In this document: piece by piece, positions 33,871 to 43,197 of the stretch
Numbering within the stretch: the first letter of the stretch is position 1
Layout: the number at the start of each line of letters is the position of its first letter
NCBI GenBank assembly: GCA_027922465.2
Contig: BQMF02000786.1
Coordinates: forward strand, 46,555-110,554
Direction of reading: 5' to 3'
DNA: 64,000 nt
Source of the DNA: Turritopsis dohrnii
Taxonomy: Eukaryota > Cnidaria > Hydrozoa > Anthoathecata > Oceaniidae
Position numbers and translations under genes: made by a program
Notes under the pieces: model-generated
Database searches by the model: none
The model's input: only the letters and a program-made list of their open reading frames with translations
Told to the model about the DNA's origin: nothing

Positions 33871-35211
33871 TACATTTTGGCTTGAGTTTTTTGTATTTCT
33901 GCACAAGCATGAGCTATTTTATCTTCCAAGCATTCATCTGGCATGGAATTGTCACTTGCACTTAAACTGTCAATGCTTCGACATACTGCCTCCAATGCTT
34001 CGTAAAGTTCCAGTACAATAAGTGAATATGTAATATTGACGGAACTACATTGCATAGGGCATTAATTGGAAAAAGCATGGCATCAATTATTGAATTATGC
34101 TCTTTGGCATTCTTACGTAGATTATTTTTGCTTCTGACATCAGCTAAATTTTCTGCATAATTTTGTTGATAGTCCTCCAAATCTCTGGCGACTATACCAC
34201 AAATTCTCGATCCATGTGGTTTCCCAGTATGTGTTCTGAGGTGCTCCAGAGTGACAAGATCAGTCAAGGAAGGAAAGGTTGCAGCTTGTCCTTGGTGACC
34301 AAGGCACTTGCTGGTGAAGTCGTAATCACCACCTAAAAACACCTTAACTTTTTTCCCACACAGCAAAAAATCTTGATCTTGCAGGCTCCTTATTTCCTGA
34401 TGGTAATAATCAAATACTTTCCACAGATTTTCAAGAGAATCAGTGGCTTCAAATATACAAAAGGGATGCACAACATCTCTAGATCCTGATCTTGTGTCAT
34501 TGATAATTTCAACATGAAATTTCATACTATTCCCCCCTTTATCACAAGAAAATAAAAGCCAAATTTCATTATTAAATTCCACATCTGTTCGAAATGAGGA
34601 ATGTTATTATAAATATCCTCTATGAAAGGAATCAATTTCTTAACGCGTATATAAGCCCTCTCTTTGACAGTTTCCTCAGTTGCTTTTATTTTAAAATTCA
34701 TTTTGCCAAACTCAACTTTATCTTCAGTGATGTGAGAGGTAAGTACAGTTTGCTCACTGCGTATTTTAGACTCAGATGGCAAAAAGTTTCCAATATAAGT
34801 ATTGCCTAAAACAGACCTAAGTTCCCTCATCTTTGAAAATGATAGCCTTAACAGCGACATCATTTGAACAGCTTGAGAAACTGACATTTTCCTCTGAATT
34901 TGAATATTAGCTTCTTCTGCAGCACTAAAAAATAATTCCTTATTGGATCGGATCATCTGTGCCAGTAAAATTTTCTTCTCATCATTATCATCCGAACCAG
35001 AAATTTGGTTAAGAAAATGATGAGCAGTAACTGCATGATTTTTCACTTGTTTTTTTGTTATTTTACTATGTGAAATCCTGCTATTAACTTTAAATAATGT
35101 AACAGGAGCAGGACGTTTCAAATTAGAACTATACACAGATCCTGTCAATACTTCGTTATTTGAATTTTTAACCAGCACGATATCATGAGATACTCCATCT
35201 ATGTTGGTCAT
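33871..35211 (-). pseudogene. Middle part of the same protein, DKGG and LGHQG motifs, frameshifted
   Basis: 35211 to about 34570 carries NFLPSESKIRSEQ and a basic helix. A frame change near 34560-34580 leads to EIWLLFSCDKGGNSMKFHVE, FEATDSLENLWKV, VKVFLGGDYDF, CLGHQGQAA and VVPSILHI. A second frame change near 34035 leads to the short stretch before the PHD part. The acidic residues set in hydrophobic strands look like an RNase H-type nuclease layout (as in RAG1/Transib and other DDE enzymes), but I cannot prove it from sequence alone. Confidence 0.45.
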
Positions 35212-35216
35212 TGTAC

Positions 35217-35858
35217 CTACTGTCTTGTTTTTTGGGAACTTTTATTAGCCACAGTCAATTTGGTTTTCTTTTTCAATGCACTGGTCATTCCAGCATATTT
35301 TTTGCTCATGATGCTATATTTGGATCTGTGATGAGTATCTAAGTTCTGTATTTCCTTTAAATGATCCTCAACAAGCTCACAATTGCTACTCTTTTCTTTG
35401 ACCAATTGTTTCTCAAGCTCTTCATCTTTATGTTTACTATCATTCAACTCATTTTTAAGAGAAGAAAATTCAGACTTGAGCCTTGATATCTCACATTCCA
35501 GTGAAGTTATATTTTCACACTTACTTTTGAGTAAATTATCTAACTCGTGAATTTTCTGATTCATTTCAGTGTTCTTGTTTTTTAGCAGAATGTTTTCACT
35601 TCTTAATTCATTGAGCTCATCACACTGTTTTGGATGCTCAAAAAATAATTCGCGCAAGAATCTCTTGCCTTTTTCAGATGAAGGATTGGGATTTTTTTTT
35701 TTGAGCGATAATATTAACCTTTTAATCCTACTTCTAAGAGCATCATCTGTAAGGGTGGCAGGACTCTCCTCAATCATTTTACTAGGTACAATTTTTCGGA
35801 GAATATCAATAATTTTATTTTCTTTATCTCTTTCATCTCCAAAAGACTTATTTCTCAA
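35217..35858 (-). pseudogene. Coiled-coil N-terminal part of the same protein
   Basis: 213 codons. An N-terminal Lys/Arg-rich helical region is followed by a long heptad-rich coiled coil (about residues 85-185: LRSENILLKNKNTEMNQKI and similar) and a basic tail. It ends at a stop 6 bp before the next frame, which is in a different register, so the join is a probable frameshift. It may instead be a separate small protein. Confidence 0.4.
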
Positions 35859-35869
35859 ATGAATATATA

Positions 35870-36630
35870 AATTCTAAATAAGCTCCTTCGTTATGTTCGC
35901 AAATGTCAACCTTGTAATGTTAGGGGAATCCTCGAACCATTCAGGTCTTAAAAGAGTAGATTCAGAAGCCATAACATACAAGATAATATTGAGAAAAAAA
36001 TATACTTATGTCCTTCGTCTCGGCAGCCTTTTTCTCAATTGCGTGATCGTACGATATTTCAAATTATTGAAACATATTTTTCCTGGAATCTGATTGGCTT
36101 AAATCATTGGTTGAGTGACAGTTGATTGGCTTCTTTAATATTATACAAAATGAAAGGATCAATTTTGAAAATCTCTCACGGGGGGATAAAAGTGTATGGT
36201 ATATGAAAGGCTACTTCCCAAACAGAAATCAATATACATGGAAAACTTTAGATTTATATGAAAGCTAAAAGATTGGAGCGTAACATGAAATGCGAACACG
36301 GTTGATTTGAGAATTTTATATAAGTTTTCTCGTCAATTTAAAACGAAAATCAAGATTTTTCATTCTGAAGGTTCGTTGTCTAGCCCGTGTTCGCATGCTA
36401 TTTGGTAATTTGGACCCCCCTCTTTTCAAAAAAACTGGTTTTAGGGGGGGGGGGGGGAAGTACATTTAGTTTGGTTTATAGGCACGGGAGGCAGTGGTAC
36501 TTTTTTAAAAAATTCCCGTTTTCGATGGATTTTTCGGTGAAGTTGTGTATATTTGAAAAATAAATACAACACTTTTTGGTATGAATTATTTATTTATAAA
36601 TATAAATCATAAATACAAAAAGGTATATCT
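35870..36630. other. No gene seen; G-homopolymer
   Basis: Non-coding. A run of about 14 G near 36449-36462 is the only marked feature. Confidence 0.5.
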
Positions 36631-36633
36631 TTC

Positions 36634-37095
36634 TTATAAAAAAAACCGTATTGTGATATCATTTATACATTTTGAGAAAGGGTACCATGAAAATTTGTGT
36701 TTTTGCAATGTACACAAAAAAAATTCTGTTGAATTCGAATTTTGAAGAGTTGCTATTTCCACTTTGCAATGTAACGTAACAGCCGTGACCTGTGATCCTC
36801 TGTTTACTGAATTTTCCACCAACACATTTCTCTTGTTTGAAGTGCATTGTCTTACTTGGCAATACTTGGTAGAATAACTCAAACTCATCAGCATTATAGA
36901 TATCAGCAAGTGAATAGTTCAATAGGATTGTGGGAAGTCTGGTCTCGAACCAAGGTGCCGTCATATTTCACACAAAAGGTAATGCCCGAAAGCAGAGTTT
37001 CATTTAGAAATTCGTGTGTCCGTTCAACCTCCTCCGCAGAGCATCCGTTGGGGTCCGTTCTGAATCCATTGAGCGTCAGAACCATTTTTCCTTAA
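36634..37095 (-). pseudogene. pogo/Tigger transposase, first-Asp exon
   Basis: Carries WFETRLPTILLNYSLADIYN-ADE (catalytic Asp region of DDE_1), LFYQVLPSKT and EKCVGGKFSKQRITG. The continuation is the FIIGKTKKPRCFK block near 24930, about 11.7 kb away on the same strand. The part upstream (37095-36965) is degraded. Confidence 0.72.
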
Positions 37096-37207
37096 AAACG
37101 TTCTAGTGGATGCTTCCCAAAAGAGACCATTGCATTGCAACATTGCCATTCATCACGAATGGAATTTTTTAATAAGCATTTTTTTTTTGTGACTTAATTG
37201 CGACAGT

Positions 37208-37650
37208 TTGACAGTGAGGCTTGAAATGGATATGAAAGTTATAACACAGGACATACTCGCACAAAATGAGCTTCAAATAATTTTACTTAAAACTTTTGAG
37301 TTCACCTCACATGTTATGGGGTTTCATGTATATAAAGATCGTTGGAAACCTGTGAAGAGTGAAATGTTAAAAGCGGTTGTTGAGCCAAAAAACAAAGAAG
37401 ACAAATTTGCTGTTGCAGTCATTAAAGATGGTTGGTCGGACATTTACCGAAAGGAAAAACTGGAAGATTTGCAAAAATTATTTTTTACTTTCTACAGGCC
37501 TGTGATTCAAACACTTGCTCAGTGGAAATTACTGGAAAAGCCGTAAATCATGGAGATGGAAAAGGAATGAAAGTGCCTTGCAAGTTATATTTTTTGGCTG
37601 AGGATAACTTTTTAAGTATTTTAAAACAACAACTTCCAAAGACATTGTAA
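37208..37650 (+). pseudogene. HIRAN-like domain fragment
   Basis: Encodes FTSHVMGFHVYKDRWKPV, then KAVVEPKNKEDKFAVAVIKD. After a frame change near 37435 it continues with VGHLPKGKTG and VPCKLYFLAED. This is the order of the HIRAN-like domain found in many cnidarian and vertebrate proteins. It lies in the pogo gene on the opposite strand, probably within its first intron. Confidence 0.6.
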
Positions 37651-37664
37651 ATATATTTAGTTAC

Positions 37665-38100
37665 CTGAAACTGTTTTGAAGCTAACATTGAAGCGCTTTT
37701 TCCATCGTCCCAACCATCCATCAGAAGCGTGGAAATCCTTTATTTCCAACGACTTTGCAAATTCTAGAGCTTTTTCTTTAAAAATGCTTCCATTGATAGG
37801 GATATTATTGTGCCGTGCCGTTTTCAACCACTTATACATAGCAGTATCCAGATCCTCGTGTGTCACTCCCTTTCTCTTTTTTCTTCTTTTCGATACGTTA
37901 TTTTGCTCGACGGCTTCGAATATTTCTTTTTTCTTCTTCACCCAGTGAGAAATGGTGTTCTTAGCAACACCATACTTCCTTGCTGTAGCAACACATGTTT
38001 GACCACTCTCAATTTCTTTTAATGCCTTGTACTTATTCAGAAGACTGACAGTGACCAGCTTTCGTTTTGCTGCTTGCACCGATGCTATTTTGCAAATGAG
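37665..38100 (-). pseudogene. pogo/Tigger transposase, CENP-B-like DNA-binding exon
   Basis: The first helix-turn-helix is KYKALKEIESGQTCVATARK-YGVAKNTISHW. The second has the HTH_Tnp_Tc5/CENP-B pattern: AMYKWLKTARHNNIPINGSI, FHASDGWLGRWKKRFNV. The exon ends TTTCAG followed by GTAACT, a good splice donor at 37664. Upstream (38215-38100) is probable 5' UTR, and 'gttccactt' near 38210 may be the remains of the right terminal repeat. Confidence 0.75.
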
Positions 38101-38250
38101 AGAAAAAACGCACAGGGAGTTTTCTTTTCAATTCGAATTCTATTCGTTCGAATATTTTCTTTTGTTCAACTGTTTTCAAAGGTTCTTTTTCGAATTTTTT
38201 TGAGAGAAGTTCCACTTACGCGACTAAATTGATATCTAACGGTAGTGTCG

Positions 38251-39250
38251 TTACGCGTTACGCGTATTTTCCAATTTTAAATCTTCTTTTTCGTTATTGC
38301 GAAAGTTGACGTCAGCAAGTGTCATTGTGTCAATATTTAGCGCATTATAAACACAATCTTTGCATACGTAGACGAAATTATTGCGATGTAAACGAATCAA
38401 TTTGTACGGTTCGTCGCACCTGTCCAACATGTCAAAATGATACAACATTTTGTCGTCTTCGTCGTTGTCTGGCTCGTTAACAATTGCTGCTGGTTGATAA
38501 CACACGATGCATTTTTTCCTTGTCGGACCGTCAGCTTGTAACTTGTAATCTTCGTCATCTTCATCGTAATCATTGTACGAATGTAGAAATTTCACTTCTT
38601 CTTCACCCAATTTTCGTTTTCGTTGTTGACCCTGCTGCTGCGTCATCGAGCGAAATTTAATTGTCTTATACTTTTCGTACATTTCATCGGAACAGTAAAC
38701 ATACGCTTCACGCAACAAACGATGATTGTGTGGCAGTGATAATACTCCGCTATTCGAAAATATATAGTTTTTATCACCCATGTTACAAAAAATTTTCTTC
38801 ATCACCGTCACCTTTTTCATCGAATTTTTCAGCAGCTGCAATAGATTTTGTTCCACAGTGACGATATTAATCACTTCACCTTTGCTATCCCTAAACTCGT
38901 GTAAATTGTCAATGCGCGACAGATACGCTTTTTTGTCGATACGTCGCACTTCGTTTCCTCCAGTTGCGTTTTCGTCATGCTTGGTTTTCTTACCTTTATT
39001 CTTGAAGGAAAAAGATTCGTTGGACAATTCCTCTAGATATTCTTTCGGTTGCATTGCAAAAACGACGTTGATGTGTGCACGCTTCGTTTTGTTCATGTCA
39101 GCGTCAACGTACAGCTCAAACGCGTGCTCAAACGCGTAATAACCCAACTTTTTCTTTAACGACTTGTCGCGTAAATTGAACTTATCAAAATACTCATCCG
39201 ACGTGTCTATACTGTCATGGTTTTCTACACATATTTGTAGAATTACCCAT
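38251..39250 (-). CDS. Large AT-rich ORF with two Cys-pair motifs, unrecognised
   Basis: The coding style begins near IDTSDEYFDKFNLRD and is open to the stop at 38251, about 330 residues. It has a KKLGYYAFEHAFELYVDADM block, a Gln/Lys/Arg linker with an acidic run (DYDEDDEDY), CIVCYQPA, and FVYVCKDCVYNAL near the end, so two CxxC pairs that may bind one zinc. Composition matches the set at 21787-23395. The two groups would be adjacent without the pogo insertion (23437 to about 38230). It may be a gene of the 21-kb inverted-repeat element or of an unknown virus. Confidence 0.45.
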
Positions 39251-39255
39251 ACATA

Positions 39256-39644
39256 CACACTGTCTTTCTTTGTTTGGAGCATGATGGTTCTGATGACTCA
39301 ACAACCGAAAGAAGTTCTTCAGCTCATTCAAGTTTCAAGTCACTGAACTTATTTAAACATAATTTATGGTATTTCGCAAAGTTTTCCAGTAGAATAAATC
39401 CATTTGAAAATTCTTTAGAAAGTGATAATGAACATGGTAAACAATCCAGTTCTCGAAAACGTGTTATGTTTTCTGTGATTTTTGTGTATACCACTAAAGC
39501 ATCGTCATTTTTTTGTTGAATAGCAGCTGGACAAAGTAACTTCGCACTTGAAACAGATTGACAAAAGATGCACAGATTCCAATTAAAATTACGTGTTTGG
39601 TTAGAAAGACTTTCTATTTCTGAATGCCGCCTCTTCTTTGACAT
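39256..39644 (-). pseudogene. Zinc-binding N-terminal fragment of an uncharacterised cnidarian protein
   Basis: MSKKRRHSEIESL, then NLCIFCQ, CPAAIQQ and AKYHKLCLNKF give a Cys/Cys/His/Cys pattern that I know from the start of long uncharacterised, probably transposon-derived cnidarian proteins. A TGA follows at 39322-39324. Coding-like sequence goes on for about 25 codons to a donor-like GGTAAT. Confidence 0.45.
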
Positions 39645-40344
39645 CTTCGTTAAACTTTTATTGCATCCTAGTCTATATTTTATATCTATATACTGTAATG
39701 GATAACTAAATCTATTACAACTAGCAATTATTGCTAAATACAGTGTTCGATAACTAGAAACTTAACCAGGTGTCTATCAAACAAATTACAATGACTTTGT
39801 TAAAGATCATCTCCGTTGAAATTAACATTCTTTAAGCGTTCCATCTATTTGTTCTACAGAAGTAGATTATTCTGGGGGTACGTGGATATATAAATTGAAA
39901 CATTATATAAGAAAAAATGCCTTCTCTATATAATTTATTTGCAAAAAATTAAAAACAAATTAACATGTGTATATTCTTAGCATTTTTATCTTTAAAATAG
40001 AATTACCAATGTCAATGTTGTAACTTCTGGTAAGAAAACAAATTAAAATAACCCCCTGATCTTGAAGACTTTCAAATTGCAATATCTCATTCCTAGTCCA
40101 TTTTTTATTAACCTTTGTTGCATTTTTAAATGGCCTTTCCAACGATATACAACCATTGTCACTTTGAAGGAAAAAATTTTTTCCTACAGAGAGCCTTTCT
40201 GGTCTGTAAAATACACACAACAGGTGGTTTTGGGGTGGGTCTCAGCCTAAAAATGTTTTGTTTCACACAAACTTATACAAAGTTTGTTGCTTGTACGTCA
40301 ATTTGCACAATTTTGCCTATTTTTTTCACATATTGACTGTACTA

Positions 40345-40661
40345 TACCCATCGGCTCAAAAGTTCTTCTTCAAAATTTAAAACGCCAAGACCGAAAAGGT
40401 GGACGATTTAGCTACAAATGGATTGGCCCGTACACATTCGAATCAATTTCAACAAAAGGTTTGTGTGAACTTAAAAACTCAATGGGAGTAACTTTGAAAA
40501 CAAAATACTATGTTTCTCTCATAAAGCCATTTCATGAAGACAAGTCCAGCCAAGAAGGCAACCCGTCGTCCGCTCCAACCGATCAAATTGAATTGCAAAT
40601 TCCTCCAACCGATCAACTCGAATCACAAACTGTTCCAACCGATCAGCTCAAATTAAGATAA
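40345..40661 (+). pseudogene. Ginger integrase C-terminal GPY/F domain
   Basis: Continues the integrase after the 21-kb block: PIGSKVLLQNLKRQDRKGGR, then KWIGPYTFESISTKGLCEL, the GPY/F motif of Ginger and Ty3/Gypsy integrases. Three Pro/Thr/Gln-rich repeats (PPTDQLE type) precede the stop at 40659. Residues ahead of 40345 in this open frame derive from the inverted repeat. Confidence 0.8.
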
Positions 40662-41440
40662 AAAATAAATTACTTCGACTGTCTGCCAATTGAATTAGTC
40701 ATGATGATTTTAAAGCTAGTAATCATAAATGATATCACATCCTGCAAATCCGTACTCAACACGTGTTCTAAATTTCGAGATTTCGTTTATCTCATTCTCG
40801 AAAAGCAGAGATTCAGTTGGTTCTATATCGACAGAATCTTCTGGAGGAAGAAATCAAACGCGCCCATTTCCGAGCCTCAATTGAAATCAAATGAATGGCT
40901 ACATAACCGCTTGTACATCTTTAGCCATGAAGATAAGAACATTTTACTTTCAAAGGATGATTGGCTGAATGATAACTTGTTGGACGCTGCTCAAAAATTA
41001 ATTTACGAAGAGATAGGAACATCCTCAACCTTCTAAACTGTCCTCAATTCATCAAAGAGAGAAATCGAGCCGTTTCAAGCAGTCAATGAAGAACACGTAC
41101 AATTCTTACACGATGGTCGTAATCATTGGTTATCAAGCTTTTTTTCCAATGGACGAGTTCAAGTATGTGATAGTTTAAACCACACTCTAACACGTTCTTC
41201 GAGGAAAGCGATTCTACCGCTGTACAAAACTACTTCCCAGGAAGGGAGATTATCTCTTTTCTTGAAGTTCAAAGACAACCTGATGGTTTTAATTGTGGAC
41301 TTTTTGCAATCGCTTTTGCAGCTGAGGTTTTAGATGGAAAATCACCAATTGATGCAACATTTGACGTGGATAAAATGCTTGCTCATCATGCATGCTTTGA
41401 AGGACAGAAACTAACACCATTTCCAAAACTATCAAATTGA
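40662..41440 (+). pseudogene. F-box plus Ulp1-like cysteine protease, frameshifted
   Basis: FDCLPIELVMMILKLVI and FRDFVYLI fit an F-box. Then come LSKDDWLNDNLLDAAQKLI (the Ulp1 'WLND' entry motif), NHWLSSFF (catalytic His), VQVCDSLN (Asp) and QPDGFNCGLFAIAFA (oxyanion Gln and nucleophile Cys). Frame changes near 41030 and 41270 break it. Ulp1-type proteases are known companions of Ginger integrases. An F-box fusion is less usual. Confidence 0.65.
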
Positions 41441-42299
41441 TTGATTAGAATTTTTACTTGGCCATTTTTTATCACTTGATATTTGTTTATTTCTTTACTC
41501 TAAACATTCGACATCGATATTACGTCGTTCTTTAAAATTAAAGGACAGAAACAACTTTCAAATTGATTCGTCGATTATTCGAATGTTTTGGTGTTTTTAC
41601 TTGACTACTTTTTTTACTTGATATTTGTTTATTTTTTTGCTTGACATTTGTGTACTTCTTTGCTTTAGAAGTTTATAAAATGCTATGCTCTATATTACGC
41701 CTACTGCTTATTTCGTCATGCTTTGAGGGACTGAAACCAACGTTATCACTTATTTTTTTCTTCGATATTGTTCATTTTCATGCTCTAGTATAGAAATTTT
41801 TCAAAAAACAAATTTATTATGATTAAAGTATTCCTTAAAAAGTTAGAGGCAAAATAAGAAATAGTGCACACTTATCGTGAACAGACTTTACATTATTATT
41901 TATTTACTGTTTATGGAAGCATATTTTTACATTTTTTTAGATTCCTGAAACTGTTTTGCAGCAAATCTAATTTTCACGTCAGTTTTTAGTGGTCGCCAAT
42001 TAATCGTTCGGTTTTTGTGAGGATTGATTCAAACAAACGAGTATTATAGAAACTTATAACTTTTGATTTGAGCAAGAGTTTCAATTTCTTTTAGTCCTTT
42101 TCGTATAAAATTTAATTTGATTCTCTTCTTCATAATCCATCTTTTGAGGTCCTGTCGTTAAAAAGAATTACTATTTTTTTAAAATACAGTTGTCATATAG
42201 CGTATTATTTATTTTGTTAGTTTGGCTTAGCTTAGGAGTTTACATTGTGTTTTTATCTCTTTGAAAGATACATCATTTATTTACAAAAATTTACACTTT
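41441..42299. other. No gene seen
   Basis: AT-rich text with repeated 'ttgatatttgtttattt' segments near 41480, 41620 and 41640. The Ginger 3' terminus may lie here but I cannot place it. Confidence 0.45.
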
Positions 42300-42397
42300 T
42301 TTCCTGAATGGGGTACAAACTTCCTAGGAAATAAGAACTCCTAGGAGTACCTATTTCCTAGGAAATTTGTACTGGAAGTACTTATTTCCTGTGACAC
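42300..42397. repeat. Palindromic element, one end (TIR GGTGTCACAGGAAATAAG)
   Basis: Reading leftwards from 42397 it starts GGTGTCACAGGAAATAAGTA, then nested palindromes such as CTCCTAGGAG and TTTCCTAGGAAA. The matching other end is at 43015-43197. It sits against the helicase fragment at 42398-42602. Confidence 0.65.
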
Positions 42398-42602
42398 CAG
42401 ATGCAGTAGCCTTTAATTCAGTTTCATTTCGGAAAGGGTAAAACATGAACAACATATGATGAGCATAGGCCTCTGGCTTCGTTATTTTGTTAGGTACATG
42501 GTATCTTAATACACATTTGGTTTTCCGCAATTGAACGCGCTCTTTTGATGACATAAGTGGGACAGTAGTCGGGAAGCGGGTGTCTTTTTTATCGCACAAC
42601 AA
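42398..42602 (-). pseudogene. Helitron helicase, fragment ahead of the ATPase core
   Basis: CVLRYHVPNKITKPEAYAHH and LFMFYPFRNETELKA match the region just upstream of the PIF1-like ATPase of animal Helitron proteins. It is on the minus strand, while the rest of the helicase (43198-44990) is on the plus strand. The two pieces would be contiguous but for the palindromic element and an inversion. Confidence 0.65.
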
Positions 42603-42895
42603 ATCTTCTTATGCGTAGAATCACGTCCACGGTGGCCACTTAAAGCAATAGACTCTGGATTATCATTAAGTCCCTCGTGCGTGTCGTGTATGATCATAGT
42701 TTTCCTATCCTTCTCAAAAATAACTCTTCTTGATTTTTTGAAAGTCAAATGGCCATCAACAATTGAAAGTTCTTACACGTTTTCCTGAAATTTCGCTTTT
42801 GACCCTTGCCATTTATTTCAACTGGATAAGTTCCATCTCGCTTATACACTTCGGCATCTTTCAAATCAACGTGTTTGGTCGCCATCATGACTTCA
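42603..42895 (-). pseudogene. Second Ginger copy, N-terminal fragment
   Basis: MMATKHVDLKDAEVYKRDGT starts at about 42895. A frame change near 42760 leads to SRRVIFEKDRKTMIIHD and NPESIALSGHRGRDSTHKK, which is nearly identical to the start of the copy at 17851. It ends abruptly at the helicase fragment. It supplies the start that is missing from the main Ginger copy. Confidence 0.65.
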
Positions 42896-43014
42896 CTAAC
42901 TGAAGATATTCCACGAGGTCACATTTTTCAAAACATTTGAATATTTCTTAATAGAGTTCCAAACATTCGAATTTGTTATTAAAGTGCAATGTAGAGTATT
43001 CTTTTTTCAGAATC

Positions 43015-43197
43015 TACAGGAGGGGAACCTTTTTTCCTAGGAAATAAGTACTCCCTTAAATAGATTTACTGGGAGTACAAATTTCCCAGAGGGGGTATCA
43101 ATTTCCTAGGAAAAAAGTACTGTGGAGTATATTTTTCCTGGGAAATAAGTACTCCGGGAGTACTTTTTTCTGGGGAGTACTTATTTTCTGTTACACC
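43015..43197. repeat. Palindromic element, other end
   Basis: Several GGAAATAAGTACTCC / GGAGTACTTATTT segments end in TTATTTTCTGTTACACC, the inverted match of the end at 42397. The helicase frame starts directly after. Confidence 0.65.

Larger units (their letters stand above)
19055..40344. mobile_element. Composite 21-kb block bounded by ~270-bp inverted repeats
   Basis: The left end TAGTACGGTCAATAGGTG and the inverted right end TAGTACAGTCAATATGTG start long imperfect inverted repeats. These share TTGTGCAAATTGACGTACAA and, further in, CTGTTGTGTGTA. The Ginger frame continues directly from 19054 to 40348 when the block and one copy of the duplicated site are removed. The site is ACTATAC at 19048-19054 and 40341-40347 (7 bp), or TAC if the repeats are taken to be symmetrical. 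Its own genes may be those at 21787-23400 and 38251-39644. The rest is later nested insertions. Superfamily not assigned. Confidence 0.75.

Noticed and set aside
36449..36462. G-run as a quadruplex or regulatory site
   Set aside because: A single homopolymer of about 14 G in non-coding DNA; no further support.
19055..40344. Calling the 21-kb block a second Polinton because of TIRs starting near AGT and a 6-7 bp duplication
   Set aside because: No Polinton core gene lies inside, and most of the block is later insertions.
40662..41440. Polinton adenain-type protease
   Set aside because: The Ulp1-like domain follows the Ginger GPY/F domain and an F-box, more than 5 kb and several elements from the Polinton.
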